A DNA stretch of 37,250 nt from Nitrosomonas mobilis (GCF_900103035.1 NZ_FMWO01000011.1:1-37250), one strand, 5' to 3'. Shown: positions 8,381 through 18,095, counted from the stretch's first letter. Translations and numbers: made by a program. Notes: a model not told the origin generated them from the letters alone.

Positions 8381-10936
8381 TCAGACCCACAGCATCAACC
8401 CCATTTCCAAAGAATGTACCAGCATAGGATGACAAGGATAGACACGTAAATAATACTGCTGCCTGCCGCACAGTACCGGCGCATGCGTCAATTCAAACTG
8501 GTGCTCTTCCGCACCGAGTTTGCCGGTACATTCGAAGCGGAAATGTTTGAATCGGTCCAGCCTGGTCTGATTGTACTGGCGCGAAATCAGTAATTCCACG
8601 AATACATCCTCCGGCTGCAGGCCATTTAACTGCACAGCCACCTTGAAATGAATGGGCTCACCAAAGGACAATTGCTGACTAGGGCTATCCAGCCGACGGA
8701 TATTGACTCCACCCCAGGCGGAAAGTACTTTGGTTTTCCAATCGGCAACCTCTTTTGCCACTGCATAGCCGTCATTCTCATAGCGTAACCCTTGCTCGCT
8801 GGCGCGAATATAAAATTTTTGTATATACTCATCAACCATGCGCCTCGCGCCATAGCGCGGCAGCAAGGAAATCATCGAATGCTTGGCCTTCTTCACCCAG
8901 CCAGTAGAATATCCAGATTTACCACGATCGTAGTAAAGCGTAATAACCTGATCTTGAAGTATTTCATAAAACGACCGGCTCTCTTCCGCATCGCGCATCT
9001 TTGGATCCACGTCCTGTGCTACTGGTTTGATCCCCCAGCCATTGGTACCGTCAAACCCTTCTCCCCACCAGCCATCGAGGATGCTCAGGTTAAGCGAACC
9101 ATTGATACCAGCCTTCATTCCGGATGTGCCACTCGCTTCCAACGGGTAAATCGGACTGTTCAACCACACGTCAACACCGGCAACCAGACGTCGCGCAAGT
9201 CGCAGATCATAGCCTTCGACCAACAGAATCCGCCCCACAAATTCCGGCATCGCTGCCACCTCACTGACGCGCCGGATTAATTCCTGCCCTGGAAGATCAG
9301 CGGGATGCGCCTTACCCGCAAAAATCAGCAATACGGGGCGCTCCGGATCAAGCAGGATTTCCCGTAACCAGTCGAGGTTCTCGAATAGTAGCGTCGCGCG
9401 CTTATAGGTGGCAAAGCGACGTGCAAATCCCAGAGTCAGGACATTCGGATTGATCGGATCGGCAAATTTTAGTAAGCGATCGAGATGAGCATCAGAGCCG
9501 TGATTGCGAATGTTCTGTTCGGTCAGGCGCGCACGGATACCATAAAACATTTGTGACTTCAAAGTTTGGCGAATGCTCCAGAAAACATGATCAGGTATTT
9601 TCTTAATGGATGCCCAGAATTCACCATCACATAGCTTGTTGCGCCATTCGGGACTCAACTGACGATCAAATAGATCCACCCACTCCTGCGCAAGAAATGT
9701 GGGGATATGCACGCCGTTAGTGATGTAATCGATCGGATTCTCCTCCGGCTCGATTTGCGGCCAAAAATCCCGGCAAATTTGAGCAGACACTCCACAGTGA
9801 ATCTTGCTGACGCCATTATGCATACGTGACATGCGAATCGCCAGCGCAGTCATATTGAAATCATGATTATCTGCCGTACATCCGAGCGCCATAAATGTTT
9901 CGCGAGTGATACCAAGCTCGTGATAAAAACTTTCAAAATATTGCTGCATCATCGCTTCGGGAAAATGGTCGTGCCCTGCCGGTACCGCAGTATGCGTGGT
10001 AAATACTGTCTTTACCGCAACAGCTTCGAGCGCACTAGGAAAATCCAACCCCTCACGCACCAGATCACGCGCACGTGCCAGCATCATGAAAGCCGCATGA
10101 CCCTCATTGCTATGCCAAACTGTCGGCTTGATATTCATCGCTTTTAAAGCTTCTACCCCACCCACACCCAGAATGAGCTCCTGTTCGATTCGCATGGCCG
10201 GATCTCCACCATAAAGCTGATAAGTGATCAAACGGTCACGTTGTGAGTTCTCAGGAATATCCGTATCCAGCAGATATAAAGGCACATGGCCTATTTGTGC
10301 TCGCCATACCTTGATCGCAACGGCTCGACCCGGAAAATTGACCGACACCCTGACCTCTGTTCCGTCCTCCTGTAATACAGGAATTACCGGCAAATCATCG
10401 AAATCCCAATCGGTATGGGTTGCCTGCTGATTACCCTGTCCATCGATCGTCTGAAAGAAGTAACCTTGCCGGTATAACAGGCCAACCGCGACAAAAGGCA
10501 GGCAAACATCACTTGCCGCTTTGCAATGATCCCCAGCCAGAATACCCAATCCACCGGAGTACACCGGCAGGCTTTCATGAAAACCAAATTCAAAGCAGAA
10601 ATAAGCAATCTGATCGCGCGCGCCAATTCCTGGTATAGCCTGATGGCGCGCCGGTTCCGAGTGATAGGAATCAAAAGCAGACAAGACGCTGTTGTAATTG
10701 CTGAGAAAGGTGGGATCCTCTGCTGCCGCGATCAGCAGTGACTCATCTACCCGCTTAAGAAAAGCCTTGGGATTATGCTCAACCGCCTCCCAAAGCCGCG
10801 CATCCAACCGGGAAAAGAGCGCGCGTGTCGCACGATCCCAGCTATACCAGAGATTGTTCGCCAACTCCTCCAGGCGAACCAGCCGCTCGGGTATTCTGGG
10901 ATTGACGGTCAGTGCATAAGTTGTGCGTTTTTGCAT
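8381..10936 (-). CDS. glgP: Alpha-glucan (glycogen) phosphorylase
   Basis: It releases glucose 1-phosphate from storage alpha-glucans with a PLP cofactor. The 851 residues belong to the bacterial alpha-glucan phosphorylase type with an N-terminal DUF3417 domain (ERLVRLEELANNLWYSWDRA...). Other landmarks are YFCFEFGFHESLPVYSGGLG, VWHSNEGHAAFM, ITNGVHIPTF, FARRFATYKR and the PLP site SGTSGMKAGINGS, with Lys608 as the Schiff-base lysine. The ATG has a good GGAG site 8 bases upstream. It lies 26 bases after orn on the same strand. No other glycogen gene is in the window. Confidence 0.93.
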   Translation of the reverse strand: MQKRTTYALTVNPRIPERLVRLEELANNLWYSWDRATRALFSRLDARLWEAVEHNPKAFLKRVDESLLIAAAEDPTFLSNYNSVLSAFDSYHSEPARHQAIPGIGARDQIAYFCFEFGFHESLPVYSGGLGILAGDHCKAASDVCLPFVAVGLLYRQGYFFQTIDGQGNQQATHTDWDFDDLPVIPVLQEDGTEVRVSVNFPGRAVAIKVWRAQIGHVPLYLLDTDIPENSQRDRLITYQLYGGDPAMRIEQELILGVGGVEALKAMNIKPTVWHSNEGHAAFMMLARARDLVREGLDFPSALEAVAVKTVFTTHTAVPAGHDHFPEAMMQQYFESFYHELGITRETFMALGCTADNHDFNMTALAIRMSRMHNGVSKIHCGVSAQICRDFWPQIEPEENPIDYITNGVHIPTFLAQEWVDLFDRQLSPEWRNKLCDGEFWASIKKIPDHVFWSIRQTLKSQMFYGIRARLTEQNIRNHGSDAHLDRLLKFADPINPNVLTLGFARRFATYKRATLLFENLDWLREILLDPERPVLLIFAGKAHPADLPGQELIRRVSEVAAMPEFVGRILLVEGYDLRLARRLVAGVDVWLNSPIYPLEASGTSGMKAGINGSLNLSILDGWWGEGFDGTNGWGIKPVAQDVDPKMRDAEESRSFYEILQDQVITLYYDRGKSGYSTGWVKKAKHSMISLLPRYGARRMVDEYIQKFYIRASEQGLRYENDGYAVAKEVADWKTKVLSAWGGVNIRRLDSPSQQLSFGEPIHFKVAVQLNGLQPEDVFVELLISRQYNQTRLDRFKHFRFECTGKLGAEEHQFELTHAPVLCGRQQYYLRVYPCHPMLVHSLEMGLMLWV

Positions 10937-10962
10937 GGGGTTGTCTCCAATTATTGATAAGC

Positions 10963-11508
10963 TCAGAGATTGAGCAAATGCAAGCGATAGTACTTGAGTT
11001 CCTCAATTGATTCATAAATATCCGCCAGCGCCTCATGCTTGCTTTCCTTGTTGAATCCAGATGTAATTTTCGGCTTCCAGCGTTTGGCTAGCTCCTTGAG
11101 TGTGCTGATATCCAGATTGCGATAATGGAAATGTGCTTCCAGTGCTGGCATATAGCGCGCAAGAAAACGCCGATCCTGACAAATAGAATTGCCGCACATC
11201 GGCGAGCTACCCTCTGGGACATGCTCCTGCAAAAAAGCCAGCATACTGGCTTCCACGTCCTGCTCGGTCAATTTAGATGACTTAACCTTACCGATCAACC
11301 CGGACTTGGTATGGGTCGATTGATTCCATTTATCCATTCCTGTCAGTACATCATCGGATTGCGACACAACCAGCACGGGGGCCTCTGCTACTTTATTCAG
11401 TTCAGAATCAGTAATGACCAATGCTACTTCTATAATGCGATCAGTCTGTGGATTTAGTCCAGTCATTTCCATATCTATCCAGATAAGGTTGTTGCTATCT
11501 TGTGCCAT
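10963..11508 (-). CDS. orn: Oligoribonuclease
   Basis: Orn is the essential 3'-5' exonuclease that degrades di- to pentanucleotides left by other RNases and finishes c-di-GMP breakdown from pGpG. It is a DEDDh enzyme: [12 protein letters not shown] supplies Asp12 and Glu14, [11 protein letters not shown] the third acid, and [14 protein letters not shown] the His and last Asp. The length of 181 equals E. coli Orn. It is transcribed away from the M48 protease gene and ahead of glgP. Confidence 0.97.
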   Translation of the reverse strand: MAQDSNNLIWIDMEMTGLNPQTDRIIEVALVITDSELNKVAEAPVLVVSQSDDVLTGMDKWNQSTHTKSGLIGKVKSSKLTEQDVEASMLAFLQEHVPEGSSPMCGNSICQDRRFLARYMPALEAHFHYRNLDISTLKELAKRWKPKITSGFNKESKHEALADIYESIEELKYYRLHLLNL

Positions 11509-11542
11509 AATTAGTGCCCATGAATTTTAAAGAGTGAATCGT

Positions 11543-11571
11543 GTCATATTGGCAAGTAGCCGTCTTGTCGA
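11543..11571 (-). promoter_or_regulatory. Candidate orn promoter
   Basis: On the minus strand TCGACA (11566-11571) and TATGAC (11543-11548) are 17 bases apart, about 35 bases upstream of the orn start. Each box has one or two mismatches, so this is a reasonable candidate only. Confidence 0.3.
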
Positions 11572-11644
11572 GGTTCTTTAACGAGACTGCCGCTGTTTAT
11601 CAAAAATATTCTCATTTCCACAACTCATCGAGATTTTCAGACAT

Positions 11645-12913
11645 ATGCCCACTTTTACAATTTTCTTCGTATCAGTATTTTGCCTGACCACTATGCTTCA
11701 ACTATGGCTGGCAACGCGCCACAAGCAACATGTCATCGCCCATCGCGAACAGGTGCCCGCAGCGTTTGCCACGCAGATCAGCCTGGCTGAACACCAGAAA
11801 GCGGCTGATTATACTTGTGCCAAGGTAAATTTTAGTTATTCAGGCATTGTACTGCATGCTGTTTTGCTACTGGTGCTTACCCTTGGTGGCGGATTACAGC
11901 TTATTTACAATTTCTGGCTAAACTGGTTTAATGATCCGCTGACACATGGTATGGCGCTTATTCTCAGTACTGTTGGGCTATTGAGTGTAGTGGAAATTCC
12001 TTTTAGCTACTATCGTACTTTTGTCATCGAACAACATTTCGGTTTCAACAAAATGACGCCAGGCATGTTTTTTTCCGACCTGATCAAGCATTATGTACTC
12101 GGCCTGCTATTGGGTACACCATTGTTACTATGTGTCTTATGGTTGATGCAACAGGCCGGCGAAAACTGGTGGTTTTACACCTGGCTGATCTGGATTGGCT
12201 TTAATCTATTGCTGCTGGCAGTGTATCCTAACTGGATTGCCCCATTGTTTAACAAATTTTCACCACTGAAAAATGATGCGCTCAAATCACGTATTGAAAG
12301 TTTGCTAAGAAAATGTGGCTTTGAATCCAGCGGCTTGTTCGTAATGGACGGTTCTCGGCGCAGTAGTCACGGAAATGCGTATTTTACTGGCTTTGGCAAA
12401 ACCAAACGCATCGTTTTTTTTGATACCTTGCTCAATCGCCTGGAAGCCGCGGAAGTCGAAGCCGTACTTGCGCACGAACTGGGTCATTTCAAACGCCGCC
12501 ACGTTCTCAAACGGATTGTGCTTTCATTCGCCATGAGTTTACTACTACTGTGGGCGCTGGGGTATCTGATGCAACAGCAATGGTTTTATACTGGGCTGGG
12601 CGTTCCGGTCACGGCCGTTCCGTCAACTGCGATGGCCTTGCTGCTATTCTTTCTGGTCATGCCGGTGTTTTCCTTTCTGTTGCAACCTTTGTCAAGTCTG
12701 TATTCACGCAAACACGAATTTGAAGCAGATGAATATGCCGCTCAGCATGCCTCGGCAGAGAATCTAACTAAGGCATTAGTCAAGCTTTATCAGGATAATG
12801 CCGCTACACTGACACCTGATCCGTTGCACTCTGCCTTTTATGATTCGCACCCACCGGCAGCAATTCGCATTGCCCATCTCAATAATCTGCAATCAATAGG
12901 AGCAACGGTATGA
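11645..12913 (+). CDS. M48 family zinc metalloprotease, Ste24 (CAAX protease 1) type
   Basis: This integral membrane protease is of the Ste24/HtpX clan. The 422 residues have several hydrophobic spans flanking the zinc motif HELGH (His277, Glu278, His281) and a downstream EFEAD motif (358-362) with the third ligand. The N-terminal M48_N region, including FVIEQHFGFNKMTP, is the Ste24 hallmark and distinguishes it from the shorter HtpX. Bacteria lack prenylated CAAX proteins, so membrane protein quality control is the likely role (inference). The stop overlaps the start of the next gene (ATGA). Confidence 0.92.
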   Translation: MPTFTIFFVSVFCLTTMLQLWLATRHKQHVIAHREQVPAAFATQISLAEHQKAADYTCAKVNFSYSGIVLHAVLLLVLTLGGGLQLIYNFWLNWFNDPLTHGMALILSTVGLLSVVEIPFSYYRTFVIEQHFGFNKMTPGMFFSDLIKHYVLGLLLGTPLLLCVLWLMQQAGENWWFYTWLIWIGFNLLLLAVYPNWIAPLFNKFSPLKNDALKSRIESLLRKCGFESSGLFVMDGSRRSSHGNAYFTGFGKTKRIVFFDTLLNRLEAAEVEAVLAHELGHFKRRHVLKRIVLSFAMSLLLLWALGYLMQQQWFYTGLGVPVTAVPSTAMALLLFFLVMPVFSFLLQPLSSLYSRKHEFEADEYAAQHASAENLTKALVKLYQDNAATLTPDPLHSAFYDSHPPAAIRIAHLNNLQSIGATV

Positions 12914-13248
12914 CGGATATTTGTAATTTGAGTGAGCGCCGCTGTCAACCTTGTGAAGGTGGCGTTCCTCCGCTAAATACAACGACAGCAAACGATCTAC
13001 TCGTGCAATTGGATGGATGGAAAATTATTGACAACAAAATCAGCAAGACCTTTTCATTTAAAAATTTTTACCAGACCATGGCTTTTGTCAATGCAGTAGC
13101 ATGGATTGCCAATCGTGAAGATCATCACCCTGACATGATGGTCAGCTATCACAGTTGTCAGGTAATCTACTCAACACATGCCATTAATGGATTATCAGAA
13201 AACGATTTCATCTGTGCTGCAAAAATTGATGCATTGCTGATCATTTGA
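12910..13248 (+). CDS. phhB: Pterin-4a-carbinolamine dehydratase
   Basis: It dehydrates 4a-hydroxytetrahydrobiopterin, normally to recycle the cofactor of phenylalanine hydroxylase. The 112 residues show the N-terminal RRCQPCEGGVPPL block common in bacterial members, then GWKI, the catalytic EDHHPDM and the strand VIYSTHAINGLSENDFICAAKID. No phenylalanine hydroxylase gene is nearby, so the protein may serve another pterin reaction. It overlaps the protease by 4 bases and its stop overlaps the rsgA TTG start, so all three genes are probably coupled. Confidence 0.92.
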   Translation: MTDICNLSERRCQPCEGGVPPLNTTTANDLLVQLDGWKIIDNKISKTFSFKNFYQTMAFVNAVAWIANREDHHPDMMVSYHSCQVIYSTHAINGLSENDFICAAKIDALLII

Positions 13249-14171
13249 AGCCTGCAAAAAATAGCGTAACCAGCTCAGCAACCACTCCTCGTCCAGACCT
13301 TATCACCGGACAGGTGACCGCAGCATACGGACGACGTTTTGAAATAGAGACAAGCACGAGTAAGGTTTATTCCTGCATCATGCGCGGCAAGAAACATGAC
13401 GCCACTTGCGGCGATCAGGTCGAATTTTTCCCGGTTGCGATTGATCAGGGCGTGATTGAGACCATTCTGCCACGCACCACTTTGTTTTATCGCTGCAACA
13501 GCTTTCGAGAAAAGCTAATCGCTGCCAATGTGACACAATTGGTATATGTGCTTGCAGCCGAGCCAAGCTTTAATCTGGAGCTACTTGATCGCTGCCTGAT
13601 TGCGGCGCAGTATCAGAAAATCCGACCGCTTATCGTGCTCAATAAAACCGATTTAGACAAATCCACGCAAAAAGCCGCGCAATATTTACAACTCTATCAA
13701 AAACTCGATTACCCGGTACTTGCAATCAGTGCAAAAAAGAACGCTCAACCACTTATTCCCTATTTATTGAATCACACTAGCTTGTTCGCAGGTCAATCCG
13801 GCATGGGGAAATCCACGTTACTCAATGAAATTATTCCAAAAGCACGACAATCCACTGCTGAGATTTCCACCGCACTCGACAGTGGACGGCACACAACAAC
13901 GCATACTCGTCTGTTTCACCTGAACGAAGTCAGTCATATCATTGATTCACCTGGTTTTCAGGAATTTGGGCTGCAACAAATGGATCTGGCTGCCCTAGCA
14001 TGGGGATTTATCGAGTTTCGGACTTTTCTAGGCAAATGTCAGTTTCGAAACTGCCGTCATTTTAACGAGCCAAGATGTGCACTTCAAGAGGCCATGCGTA
14101 ACGGCTCCATTGAATCGAGACGCATGGCCAGCTATCAGAGACTAGCTGAAAGTCTGGATAGCAGGGCTTGA
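13245..14171 (+). CDS. rsgA: Small ribosomal subunit GTPase RsgA
   Basis: RsgA is a circularly permuted GTPase that checks late 30S maturation. An OB fold (GQVTAAYGRRFEIE onward) is followed by GTPase motifs in permuted order: NKTD (133-136), then the P-loop GQSGMGKS (183-190), then DSPG (234-237). A zinc-binding tail follows with Cys265, Cys270, His272 and Cys278. The only sensible start is TTG at 13245, because the frame is closed just upstream at 13227 and the next GTG falls inside the OB strand. It overlaps the phhB stop, and its own stop lies 11 bases from the stop of the convergent FKBP gene. Confidence 0.94.
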   Translation: MKPAKNSVTSSATTPRPDLITGQVTAAYGRRFEIETSTSKVYSCIMRGKKHDATCGDQVEFFPVAIDQGVIETILPRTTLFYRCNSFREKLIAANVTQLVYVLAAEPSFNLELLDRCLIAAQYQKIRPLIVLNKTDLDKSTQKAAQYLQLYQKLDYPVLAISAKKNAQPLIPYLLNHTSLFAGQSGMGKSTLLNEIIPKARQSTAEISTALDSGRHTTTHTRLFHLNEVSHIIDSPGFQEFGLQQMDLAALAWGFIEFRTFLGKCQFRNCRHFNEPRCALQEAMRNGSIESRRMASYQRLAESLDSRA

Positions 14172-14182
14172 AGCTGCAAGAA

Positions 14183-14644
14183 TCAGTTTTCTAACCCAAT
14201 CAACTCCACATCAAATACTAGCGTTGCATTTGGTGGAATTACCTCGCCCGCTCCCTGAGCACCATAACCCATGGAGGGAGGAATAATCAAGGTACGTTTT
14301 CCGCCGACCTTCATCCCCTGCACGCCCTGATCCCAACCTTTGATGACACGGCCAGAACCTAACAGAAATGAAAAGTGGCTTGATCGATCATGAGAGCTGT
14401 CAAATTTTGTACCTTTCTTATCCTCAGCAGCCGCATCATACAGCCAGCCGGTATAATGCACCTTGGCCGTTTTGCCAACCACAGCCTCCTCGCCATTACC
14501 AATGTGCACATCAGTCTTTTCTAGTGTCATCACATCTGAAGCGGTATGTGCTGAAGCCGCGTGCTCCTTGTAAGCCTGCAAATTAATGGAAAACAATAAA
14601 CTACCTACGAATACCAAACCAAGAAAAGCTCCTTTTTTGTTCAT
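14183..14644 (-). CDS. Exported FKBP-type peptidyl-prolyl isomerase
   Basis: It catalyses cis-trans isomerisation at proline bonds and is probably periplasmic. The start at 14644 has AGGA five bases upstream and yields a signal peptide ([19 protein letters not shown]...) with likely cleavage near residue 24. The FKBP domain fills the rest: [60 protein letters not shown] and [14 protein letters not shown], covering the usual active-site residues. A longer frame to 14674 would put a poor sequence before the signal peptide. It is a single gene converging on rsgA. Confidence 0.93.
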   Translation of the reverse strand: MNKKGAFLGLVFVGSLLFSINLQAYKEHAASAHTASDVMTLEKTDVHIGNGEEAVVGKTAKVHYTGWLYDAAAEDKKGTKFDSSHDRSSHFSFLLGSGRVIKGWDQGVQGMKVGGKRTLIIPPSMGYGAQGAGEVIPPNATLVFDVELIGLEN

Positions 14645-14987
14645 CTTTATCCTAAAAATTAAAAATATTTTCAATAATTACATTAGCAAGCAGCACCCAG
14701 CAGCTCTAAAGCACTACCCGAATGTGCCAATATGTCATAGACTGTTTATACTTTCAAGTATTACTTATGGCGCACAGCACAACCTGAATTAAGTCAATTT
14801 AAACCAACGCCATCAACCTGATCTTTAATCTGGTAAGTATTTATTATTGCCAAGCTTAACTGACGCTCAGTGTAGACTACCTAAGTTACAAATTACCTGC
14901 ATGAAAACATTTTCACATCACCGCATTCCCCCATTGGAGTTCGGTTCTGAACCGGTAAAATGCAACTACCATACAAGCTCCCATTTT
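14645..14987. other. Divergent intergenic region between the FKBP and BON lipoprotein genes
   Basis: These 343 bases are AT-rich next to the FKBP start and contain no convincing gene, tRNA or terminator. The frame of the downstream lipoprotein stays open back to 14847 with ATGs at 14847 and 14901, but that part encodes no signal-like sequence. Promoters for both genes should be here; I could not assign either with confidence. Confidence 0.4.
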
Positions 14988-15572
14988 ATGCAAAAAAATA
15001 GATTTAAATTTTTCTCCTCGTTTTTATTCTTGATCCCTATCTCTGGTTGTGTACCGATGATTATCACTGGTGTAGGCATCAGTGCAAGCACTGGTGCCCT
15101 AATGACCGAAGATCGTCGTAGCAGCGGGATTTTCATCGAGGATGAACGAATTGAGCTTGTGACAAGCCGTAGAATTAATAAAAGATTTAATGACAATGTG
15201 CATGTAAACGTAACCAGTTTTAACCGCAACGTGCTATTAACGGGAGAAGTCCCAACTGAGACGGTAAGAAATGAAGTGGTCAAACTGGCGATGGGTGTAG
15301 AGAATGTCCACAATATCTTTAACGAAATCGCAATCGCACCCAAGAGTCCTTTGCCTTCCAGAAATAAAGACACCCTGATCACAACAAAAGTTAAATTGCG
15401 GTTTCTCAACAACGATGTCTTCCAGATCAATCACGTCAAAGTGATTACTGAAAACTGCGTGGTTTACCTCGCAGGATTAGTTAAGCGTGCCGAAGGAGAA
15501 AAGGCAGCCGAATTAGCCAGCAGCACATCGGATGTTATTAAAGTTGTAAAAGTTTTTGAGTATCTTGACTAG
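14988..15572 (+). CDS. Two-BON-domain outer membrane lipoprotein (DolP/YraP-like)
   Basis: DolP-type lipoproteins help maintain outer membrane integrity. From ATG 14988 the protein is 194 residues (E. coli DolP 191) with a basic start, a hydrophobic stretch and the lipobox ISGC (Cys21). Two BON repeats follow: one around NVTSFNRNVLLTGEVPTETVRNEV...MGVENVHNIFNEI, the second around VFQINHVKVITENCVVYLAGLVKRAEGEKAAELAS...VVKVFEYLD. I chose this start because it places the lipobox correctly. The end of the gene sits 10 bases before the start of the FAD oxidase gene, which has an in-frame TTG inside it. Confidence 0.87.
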   Translation: MQKNRFKFFSSFLFLIPISGCVPMIITGVGISASTGALMTEDRRSSGIFIEDERIELVTSRRINKRFNDNVHVNVTSFNRNVLLTGEVPTETVRNEVVKLAMGVENVHNIFNEIAIAPKSPLPSRNKDTLITTKVKLRFLNNDVFQINHVKVITENCVVYLAGLVKRAEGEKAAELASSTSDVIKVVKVFEYLD

Positions 15573-15582
15573 ATCCAGTCAC

Positions 15583-16971
15583 ATGTTAGCTTCTGGTTTT
15601 ATTAGCGCGCTGGAGAAATTTATCCCCTCCGACCAGTATTATCTTGATCCTGCAGATTGCTATGCTTACGCATACGACAACAGCAGAAAGATTTTTCCAC
15701 CTGAATGCGTCATCTTCCCGCAGACGACTGAGGAAGTTTCCCAATTAATTAGTTTATGCCGGCTTTATCAGGTACCTGTCACTGCTCGTGGCCGTGGAAC
15801 AGGCACGGCTGGAGGCAGTCTGGCGGAACAAGGCGGCATTGCCTTGTCTATGGAACGAATGACTCGGATTATCAGAGTCGATGTTGCCAACCGCGTGTTG
15901 GTTACCGAACCCGGCGTACTCAATGAAAACGTGCAGTTTGCTGCCAAGCCACACGGGCTTTTCTGGCCACCAGATCCTTCAAGCGCTGCCTATTCCACTG
16001 TCGGTGGCAATATTGCGACTAGCGCCGGCGGGCCTCACGCCGTAAAATATGGAACAACACGCGATCATGTCCTTGGTTTGACCGCAGTCATCGGAACAGG
16101 AGAAATTATCCAAACTGGTTGTTACACAACAAAAGGAGTAGTTGGTTATGACCTCACTCGCTTGTTGATCGGCTCAGAAGGCACACTTGCCATCATTACC
16201 GAAGCCACTCTCAAATTAACACCCCTTCCCGTCGCAAAGGGTGGCCTTACCGCTCACTACCGTGACAGTGTTAGTTGCGCACATGCTGTCGTAAACATCA
16301 TGAGACATGCCCAAGGACCAAGCGCGCTCGAATTTCTAGATACCGGCTCACTCTCCCTTATTCGGTCAAGAAATCCAGAGATAGCCCCGGCCGCTTCACA
16401 TGCCATGCTGATGATTGAGATTGACGGAACAACAAAGGAAGTCGAGAACATTACGGAGCAACTGCTTCTAGCATGTCAAAATGATGGTCTGCTAGAAGCC
16501 TCAGCTTGTACCGACATAGATCAGTTATGGAAAGCTAGAAAAACATTATCGCCATTGCTACGCGACATAGCGCCCAAGAAGATTAATGAAGATATCGTCG
16601 TACCTATCAGCCAAGTTACCAATCTGTTGACTGGACTAGCACAGCTCAGTAATCATTACAAACTCAAGAATGTTAATTTTGGGCACATTGGTAACGGCAA
16701 CATTCATGTCAACCTGTTGATAGATCCAGATGATTCACGCGAGCTTGAAAGAGCTAACGCTTGTTTAAACGAAATTTTCGATCTCGTCATTCAGTTGCAA
16801 GGCACGTTATCGGGTGAACATGGCATAGGATCAGAAAAACGAGCGTACATTAACAAAGAGTTAAGCAGCACAACAATTGAATTGATGCAACGAGTGAAGC
16901 AGGCTTTTGATCCAGATAACATCTTAAACCCAGGGAAAATTTTTCCACAGGCAAGTTTATCCTCTAAGTAA
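15583..16971 (+). CDS. FAD-binding oxidoreductase, GlcD / D-lactate dehydrogenase type
   Basis: It is probably a flavin dehydrogenase for a 2-hydroxy acid such as glycolate or D-lactate. The PCMH-type FAD domain is clear: VIFPQTTEEVSQLI, the pyrophosphate loop ARGRGTGTAGGS, VEPGV-like VTEPGVLNENV, WPPDPSS, TVGGNIATSAGGP and VGYDLTRLLIGSEGTLAIIT. The C-terminal cap has NFGHIGNGNIHVN (metal-binding His) and LSGEHGIGSEKR, ending DPDNILNPGKIF. From ATG 15583 it has 462 residues (E. coli GlcD 499). No glcE or glcF follows, so the acceptor partner and substrate are open. A TTG start at 15556 would overlap the lipoprotein gene. Confidence 0.88.
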   Translation: MLASGFISALEKFIPSDQYYLDPADCYAYAYDNSRKIFPPECVIFPQTTEEVSQLISLCRLYQVPVTARGRGTGTAGGSLAEQGGIALSMERMTRIIRVDVANRVLVTEPGVLNENVQFAAKPHGLFWPPDPSSAAYSTVGGNIATSAGGPHAVKYGTTRDHVLGLTAVIGTGEIIQTGCYTTKGVVGYDLTRLLIGSEGTLAIITEATLKLTPLPVAKGGLTAHYRDSVSCAHAVVNIMRHAQGPSALEFLDTGSLSLIRSRNPEIAPAASHAMLMIEIDGTTKEVENITEQLLLACQNDGLLEASACTDIDQLWKARKTLSPLLRDIAPKKINEDIVVPISQVTNLLTGLAQLSNHYKLKNVNFGHIGNGNIHVNLLIDPDDSRELERANACLNEIFDLVIQLQGTLSGEHGIGSEKRAYINKELSSTTIELMQRVKQAFDPDNILNPGKIFPQASLSSK

Positions 16972-16997
16972 ATCAAAATCAGATAACAACTTTACCC

Positions 16998-17121
16998 AGG
17001 AATCTGTCGGACTTAAGACTAATACTACGCCAATGGGACAACGGCTCATATTTCCTCATTTTCGTTCTCCTACTTGGCTCACTACGATTATACTTAAATA
17101 CTTAAGCCCGACCGGACTCCT
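16998..17121. repeat. Short element with imperfect inverted ends (possible MITE or IS relic)
   Basis: The plus strand at 16998-17017 and the minus strand at 17121-17101 match at about 18 of 21 positions, with one gap (AGGAATCTG-TCGGACTTAAG against AGGAGTCCGGTCGGGCTTAAG, written here in two halves each). They enclose about 83 bases without a gene. The right end overlaps the cyoE stop codon by two bases. The spacing and imperfect ends suggest a decayed mobile element. A bidirectional terminator is less likely, because no T-run follows either arm. Confidence 0.45.
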
Positions 17122-18016
17122 AGAAGTAAAAATAATGATCTACTAATAAAGCTGCAAACAGAATTGCCAAATAAAGTATAGAAAATCGAAAAGCCTCCCT
17201 GGCAATCTGATCCGTATAGTCTAAATAAATCTTGACTGCGTAATACAGAAAAACAGCATCCAGTATCAACACACTTATCAAATAAATTAAACCACTCATT
17301 TGAGTAAGGTAGGGCAGAAGCGTTACAATGCATAATATGATTGTATACAGCAATACATGTAAGCGCGTAAATGCGTCGCCGTGTGTCACTGGCAACATGG
17401 GCATACCAATTTTGGCATAGTCAGATTTGCGATAAAGTGCCAGTGCCCAGAAATGAGGTGGTGTCCAAGCAAAAATAATCAAAAATAGTAACAATGCATC
17501 AGCTGAGATTTCTCCTGTTACTGCCGTCCACCCCAGGACCGGTGGCATCGCACCCGAAGCGCCGCCAATCACGATATTTTGTGGAGTTAATGGTTTGAGT
17601 ATTAATGTGTAAATAATCGCATAGCCAACAAAAGTACCTAATGTCAGCCACATAGTCAATGGGTTGACCCACTGATACAGTATTAGCAGTCCTGAGCCGC
17701 CAACCAGTATCAGAAAAAATGATGTTTCAGGTACGCTGACTTTACCTTGTGGTAACGGTCTGCCCTTTGTACGCGCCATAACTGCGTCAAACTTATGCTC
17801 CACCAAGCAGTTCAACGCTGCCGCCGCACCAGCTACCAGAGAAATACCGACCGTGCCTAGAATCAGGATGTCGAGTGGCACGGCTCCCGGAACGGATAAG
17901 AGCATACCAATGATCGCTGTAAACACAATCAGCGACACCACTCTTGGCTTGGTTAATCGATAGAACTGCACCACTCTCGCAGAAGCATCTTCCCACGTTA
18001 ATGAATTTGTAACCAT
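17120..18016 (-). CDS. cyoE: Protoheme IX farnesyltransferase (heme O synthase)
   Basis: Also called CtaB, it attaches a farnesyl group to heme B, giving heme O on the way to heme A for the oxidase encoded upstream. This UbiA-family membrane protein has the signature [21 protein letters not shown] and the second motif [17 protein letters not shown], with eight or more hydrophobic spans. The ATG at 18016 follows AAGGAG by 6 bases, which decides it over the upstream in-frame ATG at 18034. Length is 298. It is the last gene of the oxidase cluster, 79 bases after the Sco-like gene; ctaA, which commonly sits in this position, is missing. Confidence 0.95.
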   Translation of the reverse strand: MVTNSLTWEDASARVVQFYRLTKPRVVSLIVFTAIIGMLLSVPGAVPLDILILGTVGISLVAGAAAALNCLVEHKFDAVMARTKGRPLPQGKVSVPETSFFLILVGGSGLLILYQWVNPLTMWLTLGTFVGYAIIYTLILKPLTPQNIVIGGASGAMPPVLGWTAVTGEISADALLLFLIIFAWTPPHFWALALYRKSDYAKIGMPMLPVTHGDAFTRLHVLLYTIILCIVTLLPYLTQMSGLIYLISVLILDAVFLYYAVKIYLDYTDQIAREAFRFSILYLAILFAALLVDHYFYF

Positions 18017-18095
18017 CACACTCTCCTTAGGCAATTATCATTTAGCTTAACAAAGCAATCATTAGATTTTTGACAAGTCACGATATATTATTAAC

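Noticed and set aside
8792..9280. Plus-strand open frame of 162 codons
   Set aside because: It lies entirely antisense to glgP, whose frame shows continuous family motifs. Other long frames opposite nadA, accA and copA were dropped for the same reason.
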